Assembly (NCBI GenBank): GCA_023333565.1
Contig: JAJKFH010002438.1
Coordinates: forward strand, 1 to 64,000
From: Puffinus mauretanicus
Taxonomy: Eukaryota; Chordata; Aves; Procellariiformes; Procellariidae
Direction: 5' to 3'
Length of the DNA: 64,000 bases
Positions within the stretch are counted from its first letter, which is position 1; every line of letters starts with the position of its first letter. A model generated the notes under the pieces. That model did not search any database and was not told the origin of the DNA. It saw only the letters and a list, made by a program, of their open reading frames with translations. The translations under genes were made by a program, and so were the position numbers. Of this stretch, positions 53,088-64,000 are shown piece after piece.

Positions 53088-56000
53088 AAAGAGAAAAATA
53101 ATACAGCAAATGTTGTGGATAGAGGCTGTGCCATACAGAGTGACACCAGAAATCCAGGTCATTTGCACATTTTTTTGTGTGTTTTGATTTTCCTGACTGT
53201 TGCACCAAATGCTGGTGCACCAGTAGCACAAAGAGGGCAGTTCCTACTGGCACCAAGCTCCGTACATCAGGCTGTCTAAGTACCTGGAGACAGATGCCTA
53301 CTGTTTATTAAGCAGCCTGATGAAATGATTCAATTCAGAGCAGCAATGTTCTGGTGTGGAGGATGGAGGGAGTTGTGAAATGTTTTCTTTTAATTTATTT
53401 GGTAGCAGGGGAACCTGGTGAAAACCAGTTTATAAATTCGGTAGGTATCCAATCTGTTTTTGTCATCTGGACAACTAAAAGCCATAAATATAGAGTAACG
53501 CTATTCCAACAGTGAATTATACTTCCTTTGCCATTACTCTGAGCAGTTGTGGAGCCCAAGAGCTTTGCTGACACCAGAGAGTTATACAGGTTCCCCCAAA
53601 GTAGCGCAGTCATCTACCGTTACCACAAGGCATGTGATTTTTCTTTTTTCCCTTTGGTTCAATATACGTTACAATTTTTTAGATGAAAGAAACTAGAAAA
53701 GGGCAAAGAGAGGAGAAGCACAGTCCTTGTCTTTAGATAGATTTCAACGTGTTCCGGGAGCACATGAAGTAAAAACTTTCAGCTGGCCTAAGCCTCCACA
53801 CGTGTCTTGTAGGACCTTTTAACTTCTGTTTCATCTCCCTTTAAGTTTTTTGGGGACAAGGAATACCATTGGTTCATCTGTTGGTTTTATCCAGCATTTT
53901 GTGAGAAATTTTCACCTCTCTTAATGTCTTGGACCTTTTATGGCCCCTTTATGATAGTGTTTTAGCTCATCACTGTCCTCATCTTCATTTCAGTCAAAGA
54001 GAAGGAGATCACTAGTGTGGAGTCTCTCAGGAAACCTCACCCAGCAAGGTGCTGGGTCTGTCCTTTACAAGTGCCCTAACAAAAGGAGCTCCCTTCATTC
54101 CTGTTCACCCCACGTTCAATAAGATAATGGAAACCACACAATTTGTTCTGTTTCTTTCTCCTCAAAGGCATAATAAGCCAAAGAGGAAAAAGCATTGTCC
54201 CAGTGGACCTGTGAGACAGATCACTGCTAAGCAGAAGTAATAGCTGCAACAACAAAACGCGGATTTCTGAGGTGCTTCACTGCTCTGACTAGTATTTTAC
54301 ATGGATCATATGCCAAGTCATTATTTAGGCAAACTAGATAATCTGCATTGCAATGGAAGAATCACTGAGGCACCTGCTCTGTGTTTGTCTGATGGAACAG
54401 AGAAACTTGATATGAATAAAAGAAGAAGAGAGATGCTGGCCCCGGGTACTGGCCATCCCCGGAGCATGTGTTTGAGCAGTGAGACTATGTTAAGAGCCAC
54501 CACAACGCACTCTGTGGGCTGCGCAAGAGGGAAGGATTTAATCAGGTTTTTCTGCCTTCTCCAACAGATGTGTTGACAATCCATAAGCGTATGGCTCTCA
54601 TTCGCAGGAGTTATTTGCCCCCAAGAGCTTTAATGTAATTTTCAGGCAGTTTCCTAGCCCCCATTTCTCTCATTTCTTAAATATATGTGTTTCCTCAAGA
54701 GAAAAGGGTAATAATCCTCTGAAACAGAAATGGATGGAATTCAGCCCAGTCAAAACCAATCAGATCCTTCAGATTCATTTAAATGCTCTGCTAATGAATA
54801 TGAGCAGAAACATGGAGCAGTGTTGGTCACAGGGAATTCACTGACATTCATTCACTTTGATTTTTTTCTCTCTTCTCTGTTGGTGCCGACATTATCTGAC
54901 AAAAGTGGTTTTTTACTTGGGTTTTTTGATTACTTTTTTTTTTTTAATCAAAGACATTATTGGCTTCTTATTGCTTTGTGGAGGGAGATTGAATAATCAA
55001 AGCTGCTTCTATCTGCAACACATAAAATTATTCAAGTTAACATTGCAGATGCTGGGGAAGTGGGGACAAGGAATGCCTCACAGAGTCTGGAAATCTCTCC
55101 TCACCCACACCGGGAGAGTCTTTTGTACTTTGAGGTCCCATGAGTGAGAAGGCTTGGTTGTGGTGGGTCTAAGGTTGTAAAGGTGGATTATTTGCAGGTT
55201 AGAGCTTTGAGGTTTACCCACAGAGTGAAAAAGTTGCCTCCTATTTTCCTTACTGGATCCTGCCAAGTAGAGACTTCACTTTCTTGAGGGTTCACTTAGT
55301 AATCTGATGTGTTTGACAGCTCAAAAGAGCATCAAGATAAAAGTGATCTTAACCATTTCACAGCTAGGTAATGAATAGGAGCAAAAAAGCGTGGCATAGA
55401 CATGATGTGCCTCTGGTAAATCATCAACAAAACTCTGACTTTACATGTTCACTTTTCAGAAGATAATGCAACTTTTTAAAGGAAAAGAAAGTCTTTATGA
55501 TTGATGCACTAAAGTAGGGCTCAGGAGACAAGCTAAAAACCTAATTGCTTCCGCAGCTTTTATGAGTGTGATTCATCTGGTATAACTTTATCTACCTGTA
55601 AGTTAAGTGTTTAATCTACACTGGTTATTCAAGGCCCTTCTATGAGACACATATTTCTAATTCATCCAACCTATCCTAAATGATAGCTCTTTCTAAGGTG
55701 CTTTATTACTTTCCTGTGACAAGAGAGTGAGTCTCTTTCTCTTCCTAAGCGTGTAGTTTAGATGGATTCACCTCATCCACCTTCATCATCCCCTTGGCAT
55801 TGTAGCAGCAAGCACCTTTTCTCCACCTGAGCCTCAGCTTCCCCTCTGGCAGAGCTTTTGGGGATGCATATAGTATCATTTATGGGGTGCATATACATGA
55901 CTAGTTACATACAAAGGCCAGGCTAAAAACCTGCAATAAAATGGATAGTAGTTACATTTTGTATTTGGCTGGTCATTCTTTTTTTTGTAACCTTTAAGGC

Positions 56001-56516
56001 TTTAAATGATTCATACAGTGTCCTAGAGCAGAGCCATAATGGTATAGCGTCTCACTTGGAATAACGAAAATTTCTTTTAGAACACTTGGGGCCCAGAACA
56101 GAAAGCTGTGACAAAATTACAATGAGGAATTCTATTTTTTTTCAATGATAGAGTTTAAAATGTGGCAAAGTCTCAATAGCCTGGTTAGCTGATCAGCCTG
56201 GGTCGTTAGGTTGATTGACAAACTTCTGAGAAAGTGACTGATCCCATACTTGCTGTTTCTGTGTTATGTTTGCAAATAATAGCACAATGCTAAATTTTGT
56301 GATCTGGTGTTTGCAGTTAAAGGCTTATCAACACTCTCCGTGAACAAACATACTAGTAATATCTTGAATAAGGTTGGTCTATTGGTCATTTTCTTTTTTT
56401 CCTTTTTCTTGCAAGTAGCCCTGTTGTTGAGCTCAGCATTATTGTAAGCTGTTTTGTGATCAACTAAAATAAGCAAAATATGGCCTTAATTTTGCCTTGC
56501 TTTTTTTTCCTTTCAG

Positions 56517-56648
56517 TGGCTGCATCAACTGCTAATTCCACAGCTGGTGCGGCCATGAATTCTTTGACTTCTCTGGGTACTCTCCAAGGATTGGCTGGAG
56601 CCACTGTTGGACTGAATAATATTAATGCACTAGCAGGTACCGTAAACA
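56517..56648 (+). CDS. CELF2: CELF2 exon: linker, with two alternative donors (56636 or 56648)
   Basis: The acceptor is TTTCAG (ends 56516), after a strong T-rich tract. Two bases complete a Val codon, then it encodes AASTANSTAGAAMNSLTSL, GTLQGLAGATVGL, NNINALA. Donor 1 (CAG|GTACCG) ends the exon at 56636 (120 bp). Donor 2 (ACA|GTGAGT) ends it at 56648 (132 bp) and adds four codons, GTVN. Both leave in phase 1. Donor 2 matches the consensus better downstream of the GT; donor 1 is better upstream. Joined to the second acceptor of the next exon, donor 2 gives the GTVNSMAALNGG form, and donor 1 joined to the first acceptor gives ALAVAQMLSG, both of which I recall from mammalian CELF2. The segment is part of the divergent linker. 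Confidence 0.95.
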
Positions 56649-56654
56649 GTGAGT
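56637..56654 (+). promoter_or_regulatory. CELF2: tandem alternative 5' splice sites
   Basis: GTACCG at 56637 and GTGAGT at 56649 lie 12 nt apart, in the same phase. Choice of the distal site inserts four residues. CELF proteins are themselves splicing regulators, so autoregulation is conceivable, but nothing in this sequence proves it. Confidence 0.8.
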
Positions 56655-59429
56655 ATTTATTGCTGTGGTGGACAGCCTTCCCCAATAATCATGCCACAAA
56701 AACTATCAAATGTAAAGCGATGAGATGTTTATTTTTAATCTGTATACAAAATAAGGGGGTCCAGTTGATCTAGTTCCATTCATGGTACATATGCAGTTCT
56801 GGAGTCTTTTAGTTTCATGTAGTTTGCTCTGCAAAGTGAAGTCCCTTGGGCCCCTACACAAAGACTCCTTTCCTTGCAGGGTGTATGGAAGGTAAAAGAA
56901 ATGTCAGCAGGGATGTGGGTTATCTAGGTTATAGGAGATGCTCCTTTTTCATTTAGGGAGTCTGACAACAGGTATATCACCCCAATGTACAAAACCTCAC
57001 TCAGGAATGTAGTGATAAGAAAGGTGTTTGCCATGGAGGCAGTCCTTTTAAAATGTCTGTAGGAATTATCAAACTGACTTGAGAGTGACATACTTTAATA
57101 ATGAAGGCAAGTCTTTGGCTTTTAATTGGCAAGTATAAGAGAATGATGCAGTCAGTCACCTGTAATACCAGAGCATGCACATCTATCCTAGGACATCTTA
57201 AACAAACCCTGGCATCTCCAGCTAAGTAGATGCCGGTAGTTGTTAGAACATTCTTCCATGTTCTTAGCCTTGGTCAAGATTTTCCTGAAGAAGAAGGATT
57301 TTTTTTTATTATTGTTTCTGCTATGATGACTTCACCTTTGCCTGCAATGGAAGAGATTTGTCAGCTGCATTTTCCCCCTCCCTTTTTTTTTAGCTGCTGT
57401 TGCTCCTTGCATTTCCTTTTGCAATGCAAGGAATCTATTTGGTCATTGCCAGTCCATGACCCATCATAATGTACCCCCAGGAATGGATGTCCTCCTCAGT
57501 ATCTCTTGCTCACTCTGATGCTCTGCATGATGTCCTTTCTGTCACTGTTACTTGGCTGCTCACCCGATCTTTTTGTTCTGTGATCTCTGGTTGTCATTGT
57601 TGGGAGTTGGGAAGGAAGGGGGCTAATGGATGTCCATGTAGCAATGTTGAGTGGTTGCATGGGGTCTTGTGTCAAACAGGTCTTGCTCCTGGCAAGGACA
57701 TGCGTATTTCACACAACCAACCTCATAGTAAATATGACTCAAGAACAACTTAAGAAAAGGAAGTGTTAGGTCCGAAAATGGCAGGTGTTAGTTTCCTTTC
57801 GTATTATTACATTAGTATTAAAGCAAGCCACTACAAACGGCATGCATAAAAAGCTAACTTAATCTCCTCTCATGAGCTCTTTTAGTAAGAGGGCTACTCT
57901 GTCCTAAGTAAGAAATCATTAAATGTCCTTTCCTGATAAACAGTCATTGTGCTTTATTTGGTTTGTAAGAGACAATATCAAGAGCAGAGTATGGCTTCCC
58001 ACTCCTTCCCTCCCACAAGTACTAAGAACCCAGGCACACTGGAGCACTCCAAGATAATGTCCCCTTCACCAAGACCGAGCAAGAATGAATCACCTATGAG
58101 CTCTTGACTTTGCGTGGGAACCCTTCCGTTGCGCTCCTTTTAACACTTCTTGCTAGGCTACAAGCAAAGAGGTTGCGTTTTCTCAGCAAGTATTTTGAGG
58201 TGATGTTGTGCAAACTTATCTGCATGTGTCATTTGAAGTGTTAATGACATATTCACAACCTAGGACCAAATTTCAGCTTGTTTTAAGCCACCATTACTTC
58301 CATGGACTTGTACCAACAGTGGCTTCAGTCCCAAATCTTCTTCATGGATGTTTTTTATGGACACAGAGTGTATGTGCCTAGCATATCTGTATGTGTATAG
58401 CACTTACAAAACGTATGTGGATATGTCTGTCTATGTATATACATATATGGGAGAGATCTAAAGAGGGGAAACTGCTTCCCCACAACACAACACAGTGTTG
58501 TGGCACTGTTTCTCTCAACAAGGCGACACTGGTTATCATTTTCAGGTATTTGTGATGCTAATGATAGCGAAGCGTTGTTCAAATGACAACAACCTCCCCT
58601 GTCTATTTTAACAACATGCCAGTGCTTTTCCTAGTGACCATGTCTGATCCAGTCGTTCACACTCAAACCTGCCTAGCAGTTTGCCTTCAGGAAACCTCAT
58701 GTTCAGTGAGTCTGATGTTTCACACTATGCCGTGGTCACAAGCACTCCAGGAAAAACATTCAAACATCATTTGGTCATGGAGCTTCCTGAAGTAATTGTA
58801 CAGAGAAGTTAGAATTGAGTGACATGCTTCTAATTGGGGAATTACCAAGAGCGATCCAAAGCACAAGTCAAGCAGAGCTTAACCCAAAAATGAATCAGAA
58901 GGTGGCACTGGGCTCGGGCATTGATTTACACACAGGTGTTGGAAGAGGTACTCTTCTGTTGAAGCCATGTCCTGCTCTGTATGTGAGAATCACAAGGAGA
59001 ATGTCCTCCAGGCTGAGCTCACTAGGAGACTTTTATCTGTTTTCTGGATCCTGGCTGGATCCATGAAGAAGAAGCTGGGCTGTGGAGACTGATAGCGCTC
59101 TGATTGTAGAGAGAAACGTTGTAGAAAGATGTCTGGAGGCCTTAAAAATTAAAGAAAGTGGAGTATGGTAAGTTTAACTGTCCCCAAGGGTTTGGCAACA
59201 GTTGTACGTACATTTGGGGATTCACCCAGTCTTCCCTCAGTTGTGCTTGAAGCATCTGAAACCTTAAATGACAAAACATTAAACTGTCTCCTTTGGGCAT
59301 GTAAATTTAAATAATGTAGCTAACAAAAAGAATTATGAATAATGAAGAAAAATTAATAAAGAGAGAGAAAGAGATTCTTTGCAATTAAGAAAAAACACCA
59401 TGGATTCAAGATATTGGACAGCTGTGACA

Positions 59430-59550
59430 CAATATTTGTGTGTGAACCGAGGGCAGGCACTTAGCCTTTCTGCCCCCATATTTACATCTGTAAAATGGAG
59501 ATAAAACTATTCGTGACAGATTTGAAGGTGCTTGGAAAGCACTTTAAGAG
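59430..59550 (+). mobile_element. MIR-like SINE remnant
   Basis: GTGTGTGAACCGAGGGCAGG, CACTTAGCCTTTCTGCCCCC, ATTTACATCTGTAAAATGG, AGATAAAACTATTCG and GGTGCTTGGAAAGCACTTTA follow the MIR consensus order (TTAACCTCTCTGTGCCTCAG, CTGTAAAATGGGGATAAT, then GTAAAGCGCTT). The CTGTAAAATGGAGATAA core is nearly unchanged. Confidence 0.65.
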
Positions 59551-60210
59551 ACCTTTGGACTTGCCAAGCGTTGTCACTTCTGTATTACGTAGAGTAACTC
59601 AAAAAAGTAGAAGGCCGTAGATGAGAGACTCCAAAAGGTTATTTCACAGAAGTGAGGAAGGGACCAGAGTTCAATATCAGACTGAGGTGCATTGGTAGAG
59701 ATAATGAAGAGATGGCAGAGATGTGTAACTGCAGCTGGACCTTGTAGAATTCATAAAAATGTAAAAAGGGAGAATAGAAAAAATGTCAAGAGCTTTCTGC
59801 AGATCTGTTTTGCTCAGGAGGGAAGCGTATTTCGACACGTGCGCTGCGGTAGCAGTAGCAGTGCCCTTCCCAGCAGCAGCGCGGTGAGCCGGGGCTGTCG
59901 AGCTGTTTGCTAACCTGAAATCATTTGGTGGGAAGGGGCTATTGATTCTAGGTGAAAGAAGGGGGAGGATGCTGCCCACCGCAACACAAAGCATGTTTAT
60001 CTAATAGGCTGATGACTCACGAAAGATAACGTGTTATCCTAATGCTTCCTCTATTATCAAGTTATTTCAACACTATAATAAAAGGAGAGATACAAGCTGC
60101 TTTATCAGGAGCCTTTACTTCAACCAGTGCTGTGTGTACACCCATGCAGACAATGACACAAACCCAAGTACAAAAACATCAGAGCAGGTTAAGGTCAGGC
60201 TCAGGTTCAA

Positions 60211-60243
60211 ATTATTATTATCATTATTATTATTATTATCATC
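60211..60243. repeat. (ATT)n microsatellite with ATC interruptions
   Basis: About eleven trinucleotide units, interrupted by ATC, in the intron before the last exon of the window. It is likely polymorphic. Confidence 0.85.
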
Positions 60244-61716
60244 ACCTTCATTTTCCAAATGTCCTGTCTTTTAGATATAAGATGCTTCACAAGCTATCTT
60301 GGTTTGCAAGTTGTTTGTTTTTTTTTTATAACTGGAACCATTATACCACAAATATCTGTCTCTCTTGTGCTCTGACAGAGGTTTTTGTTCAAAGTAGTGG
60401 CAGCCAGAACCTCCTATCAGGATACAGCGATGCTCTGAAGTGGGGTGGAGGGGAAAGAGAAATCTTCAAAGTGCGAGACATTTTATTAAGGAAAGACTAA
60501 GAATATCACATCTCTGTCAAGTGTTTAGTCACACAAATTATAGTAATATCAAAAGGTATAATTTATGCAGTACAATTCTCTTAATTGGCACAGGCTCTGG
60601 TGGAGCCAGAAAGGTGCCACTTGAGCAATTGTCCTGATTATCAGAGACTCATAGGAATACACTTTTCGAATCTACATAAGAGATGGAAGAAAACTAGTAG
60701 GTCAGCATCTTTATCCTCCTCTGTCAATGCAGGATAATTCCCTGCAGTATTCTTTCTATCTCTAAATTACTCATGTGATAAGGTTTATGCCACTTTCCGT
60801 GAAGATTGTTTCCCAGTCTAATAGATTTCATTGTTAATTCACTATAAAGTGTCCTCTGCGTAATTTCCTCACTTTTCTCCAATTTACATATAACCCCTTA
60901 TTATTGCTCTGAAGTTAAGCCCTCTCTTTCTCTTCAACGTTCCTAGCTTTTGGGTCTTAATACGGCTCCACTAGTCACCTCTTCACCCATCGTTTTACCA
61001 ATCAAAACACTACACAGTCAACGTCTAAGAAATGGTCACTGGTGGTTCTGGGTGCCCCATTTTTCCGGTGACTGATCTACTGTACCTCAAGGGGCCTGAT
61101 TAAGCCCTTTTAACTTGTTTGTGGGCCGTTCACCTAAAACCTGGGGAGCACGGGGTGGCTAGTTGTGCAGAAGACGTGTCCTAACTCTCAGTCCTGACGA
61201 GCACTCACTGCTCCGGTTGACACAAGTCGGAGGTGCGGGCGATGAGCAGGGCTCTGAACTCTGCCACCCCTTCGACTGCCAAAGAGACTGTAGCTCTAAC
61301 AGAAAATTCACTTTTTCTGCAATTTCTGAAAAAAATAAGTGTTAACACTGTTAACTTCAACGTGGCTCATTCAGGAGCCGTGACGAGGAATAGAAGCAAC
61401 GGAGAGAGGCTGTAGCCCAGGAGTTTGTCCGCCATCGAGTCAGAGTGGTAAAACCTCTGTTGCAGATCGCACTGTTTGCACATATGAGGGATGCCATTTT
61501 CCACACAGCTAGCAGTCCAGTCTGAAATCTCCTCTTTGGCAGTCATCCCAGTGAAATTAATCTGTTATTTATCAGGACCTAGAATGGCTTTAAAGAAAAA
61601 AAAATTCTGCTTCCAGTGAGAAGACAGACATTGCTAGAACCAAATGCTTTTGTTTCTTCGTGAAGGATGCCTAGTCTGGATGAAGCACTTTTAGTCACTC
61701 TAGATTTGCTGCTGTT

Positions 61717-61740
61717 CTGGAGTAACTGGAGTAACTGGAG
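61717..61740. repeat. 9-bp tandem repeat (CTGGAGTAA), about 2.7 copies
   Basis: Two full CTGGAGTAA units plus CTGGAG, followed by a short GAGGAGGAG run. Confidence 0.8.
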
Positions 61741-62196
61741 GAGGAGGATGGAAGCGCAGAGCATCGCAGCCTGTCTTCCTACCACAGACCTAAGGGAAGC
61801 CCGTAATTGCACAGAGGGTTGTTTCAAAATGCTGTTAATCAGGGTTCTCCGCTAACCCTGTATAAGCAAAACACTTCTGACATGGCGTGGTCGTGGCCTG
61901 TTGCTAAAGACCCCGGCCAGAAGGAGTGGGTTTCCTCACAGACTGCTTTTTCCCAGCGGCCAGCTTGCAAGGATGCAGGTCAAACAGGTCCCACTCTCCC
62001 AGCTTCAGGAACCCTCAGCAGAAGCGTGGGTGTGGAGGAGGGTGGGCAGAGAGGCTTCCAGGAGCACCGAGCCGTAGTACTTGCCAGTAGCAGGCTGCAT
62101 GCGAGTCCGTTTGACTGTGCAACCCTTGTGCTGAAGTGAACCTGACGCCAAAGTCGTGTTTCTTTGTTTTCAGTCCCATTTGGTGAAGTGCCGAGC

Positions 62197-62204
62197 TGCA
62201 TGCA
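62197..62204 (+). promoter_or_regulatory. TGCATG(CA) word, candidate RBFOX site upstream of the alternative acceptors
   Basis: UGCAUG is the RBFOX binding word. It lies 106 nt before the first acceptor, within the usual range for a splicing regulator. A single hexamer can occur by chance. Confidence 0.35.
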
Positions 62205-62284
62205 CTGCCGTCGTTGTCAGTGTCATATAATACCAACGACTTTCGGAAAGCACTAATGAACAAGTGCAATTTCTTTTCTCTATT

Positions 62285-62320
62285 GTTGGGTTTTTTGTAA
62301 AGTTGCTCAAATGCTCTCAG
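62285..62320 (+). promoter_or_regulatory. CELF2: tandem alternative 3' splice sites
   Basis: A T-rich tract ends in TTGTAAAG at 62302 (first acceptor), and ATGCTCTCAG at 62320 gives a second acceptor 18 nt later. Both keep the frame. The first includes six extra residues, which with the donor-1 base read VAQMLS. Confidence 0.85.
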
Positions 62321-62500
62321 GTATGGCGGCCCTGAACGGAGGACTCGGCGCAACAGGCTTGACGAACGGTACGGCCGGCACGATGGACGCGCTCACCCAG
62401 GCCTACTCAGGAATCCAGCAGTACGCGGCCGCCGCGCTGCCGACGTTGTACAGTCAGAGCTTGTTGCAGCAGCAGAGCGCGGCGGGCAGCCAGAAGGAAG
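62303..62500 (+). CDS. CELF2: CELF2 exon: end of linker before RRM3; two alternative acceptors (62303 or 62321)
   Basis: 198 bp from the first acceptor or 180 bp from the second; donor GTAAGC from 62501. It encodes (V)[65 protein letters not shown] and the first base of a Gly codon (exit phase 1). The next exon, outside the window, should begin RRM3. Unlike every other exon here it is very CpG-rich, with GC-ending codons such as GCG, ACG, GGC and GAC, and the CpG richness continues some 80 bp into the downstream intron. The protein is as conserved as the other exons, so the base composition, not the coding content, has changed. This exon identifies CELF2 over CELF1 best ([17 protein letters not shown]). 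Confidence 0.96.
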
Positions 62501-62590
62501 GTAAGCGCCCGCTGCCGGCGGAGCGAGCCCCGCGCCGAGCAAACGACCTACGGCCAAACGAAAGCGGTGTCGTGGCTTCCTTTCTTCAGA
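62320..62590. other. intragenic CpG-rich island over a coding exon
   Basis: Roughly 30 or more CpG dinucleotides in about 270 bp (my hand count), against a surrounding intron with very few. It includes CGCGG and GCCGCCGCG words. It could reflect GC-biased gene conversion, an internal promoter or a methylation-free island. Confidence 0.75.
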
Positions 62591-64000
62591 GGCTTAACGA
62601 AGTAGCCTAATCTTTGGGGTTTTTTTTTTTTCAGTTTTCTCCTGTTTAGTATTGTTACTTTCTTTAACCTCTAATATAATTCATTTTTTAACCATCTGTC
62701 CTCTGAGTTATACTTTACTGACCGTTCTTTCTTATACAAAAGCATGTGCCAACTACTGCGTAAAAAGGCCCGGGTAACAAAAATCATCCCTTTACGGGTG
62801 CCATTCTCTCTTCTGGTTTCCATTTTCTGTGATAATGGAGGTTTAAGGTTTTGAGTTAATGACAAGATCTGTTTTCGCTTTGAGTGGTTCTTTGCTTAAT
62901 TGTGGGTCTTGCGGGGAAGCAACTAAGTGAATGATTGCCCCCTCTCCCCGCGCCAACAGCAAATAAACCTCAGGAAGTTACTGCTAAGAATAAATGAATA
63001 CTAATTACAAGATGTTTAGGAAAATGAGGTTACCCTTTTCCCCTCTTCCGTTCCCCTGCACACTTCCCAGGCATTTGGGGGGTTTGTTTCTGTTTTCGTT
63101 GCTTTTTCTCATCCTAATTTCCAGCTAATTCCAGAAGGATAGGAAAATGTTGCATGCTTTCTAAGATTGTATCTATGTTGTCACTACTGTTCTTGCCAAG
63201 GCTAAGCTTTGGAAATAAACCCAGTATAATATCCTCAAGAGAAATTTTTTTATCCTCTTTTAAAATAGTATCTTGTACTGTTATGGGAAGTGTTTCCTAG
63301 GAAGACAAATTTGTCATTCCCCCAGCTGGCTATTGTGTAGGGACACTGGAGTTAAAATGTGTATTTTCTCTGAATTCTTTACTTCATTTACTGCTAACAG
63401 CTTGAATTATTTAAAATGAAAGGATTTTTTTTTAATTAAGTTTTTCCTCATTTTGTTGTGTTCTCTGCATTTATATTTCATCTCGCTCACTTTGGTCAGC
63501 GACAACAGACTATTTGACACCAGAAAGAAATTGTTTATTTGGTGTCATTGTAAGACACATATCGGAGGACAGTTTGATTTTTTTCTAATTATTTTAATTT
63601 TTTTCTGTTTATGAACGTTCATGTCAAGTGTTGGCTTGCTTTTTATTATTAAGAATTGGCAGTGTCCCTTTTAAAATACGGTCTTTTTTGTTATATGTCT
63701 TTTCTTTCTGTTAGTAAGGGGTTAAGTTAAAGTGAGTAAATTCCATCACTGAATACTGACAACTATGTTTTGTCTCTTAACATGATTTCTGATGGAATGG
63801 TGAAGAGTCTGGAGTGGTTGAGGATAAAGAAGTACCAGAGAAAAATGCTATATAAATATTAAATGCTGAAGCACAGTGAACTGCCTCATGCATATGCTCT
63901 AAACTACTGTTTAATAAGATTTTTCTTACTATTTTAAAAAATATTATTTTCTGGATACTATAGTTTACTTGTGCTAAGAAGAAGTAAGTTCCAGGTGGCC
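62501..64000 (+). other. start of next CELF2 intron; no gene seen
   Basis: After the CpG-rich first 80 bp the sequence returns to AT-rich intron with T-runs. I looked for the first RRM3 exon (PEGANLFIYHLPQEF) and did not find it, so it lies beyond the window. Confidence 0.8.

Larger units (their letters stand above)
36046..56516 (+). other. CELF2 intron, 20.5 kb, phase 1; repeat-rich
   Basis: GTAAGA..TTTCAG intron, the longest in the window. It holds old CR1-like pieces near 38195-38330, 40495-40640 and 48014-48800, a young CR1 at 49346-49946, MIR-like pieces near 40215-40300 and 50625-50805, a 31-bp tandem duplication at 41772-41833 and an LTR remnant at 53007-53087. The stretch 46590-46960 lacks recognisable repeats and is a candidate conserved element. 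No host exon was found. Confidence 0.8.
56649..62302 (+). other. CELF2 intron, about 5.7 kb, phase 1; no gene seen
   Basis: It runs from the tandem donors to the tandem acceptors. It contains a MIR-like SINE (59430-59550), an (ATT)n microsatellite (60211-60243), a short 9-bp tandem repeat (61717-61740) and a TGCATG word about 100 nt before the acceptor. Chance ORFs of up to 152 codons (60042-60500) include the microsatellite and have no family signature. Confidence 0.8.
1..64000 (+). other. CELF2: CELF2 gene locus, internal part (7 exons; both ends outside window)
   Basis: The seven exons, joined, give one continuous frame covering RRM2 and most of the divergent linker of a CELF protein. The family member is CELF2 rather than CELF1: the linker has the INALA segment, GTVNS at the optional donor, VAQMLS at the optional acceptor, and [19 protein letters not shown], where CELF1 as I recall it has LYNQNLLTQQS. 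CELF2 binds GU/UG-rich RNA in nucleus and cytoplasm and controls alternative splicing, editing, stability and translation, notably in heart, brain and T cells. RRM1 (upstream) and RRM3 with the C-terminus (downstream) are not in the window, so the gene is cut at both sides. Coding sequence is about 1.4% of the window. Identification is from remembered family sequence, not from a search. Confidence 0.95.

Noticed and set aside
60042..60500. 152-codon plus-strand frame
   Set aside because: It runs through the (ATT)n microsatellite, is intronic and has no family resemblance or splice support.
62501..64000. Search for the first RRM3 exon of CELF2
   Set aside because: No matching coding segment in any frame; it must lie past the window.
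1..64000. Possible undescribed multi-gene system
   Set aside because: Apart from CELF2 exons and mobile-element relics there are no supported genes, so nothing here can form such a system.

Overview
The window is vertebrate nuclear DNA, almost certainly from a bird. Three things show this. First, there are several CR1-type LINE copies with the avian 3' end (tandem ATTCTRTG-type octamers), plus degraded MIR-like SINEs. Second, there is an LTR remnant of a kind seen in many bird genomes. Third, the only host gene has small exons with GT..AG introns and a protein almost identical to vertebrate CELF2. There are no bacterial-type operons, CRISPR arrays or phage genes. Most open frames are short chance ORFs in intronic DNA.

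The host gene is CELF2 (CUGBP2/ETR-3), an RNA-binding splicing and mRNA-stability regulator, on the + strand. Seven internal exons lie in the window: 8028-8162, 18067-18146, 23011-23169, 24577-24640, 35911-36045, 56517-56636 (or 56648) and 62303 (or 62321)-62500. All have AG acceptors and GT donors, and their phases join into one continuous frame of 297 codons in the first-donor/first-acceptor form. They encode the second RRM (split inside its RNP1 motif by a 9.9-kb intron) and most of the long Gln/Ala/Thr/Gly-rich divergent linker. RRM1 lies upstream of the window and RRM3 downstream. The exons add up to about 0.9 kb; the rest is intron.

Layout: 1-1575, a 5'-truncated antisense CR1 with much of its reverse transcriptase still readable; 1576-8027, the end of an upstream CELF2 intron; 8028-24640, four exons (RRM2 and the first part of the linker); 24641-35910, an 11.3-kb intron with a short CR1; 35911-36045, the alanine-rich exon; 36046-56516, a 20.5-kb intron holding two or three old CR1 pieces, one young CR1, MIR-like SINEs and an internally deleted LTR; 56517-62500, two exons joined through a choice of two donors and two acceptors; 62501-64000, the start of the next intron.

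The best signal in the window is this double choice at the 56.6-kb/62.3-kb junction. Two donors 12 nt apart and two acceptors 18 nt apart are all in phase 1, so four in-frame linker variants are possible. The 62.3-kb exon also sits in a sharp CpG-rich island unlike every other exon here. I found no sign of an undescribed multi-gene system. The window is mostly ordinary long-intron bird DNA.
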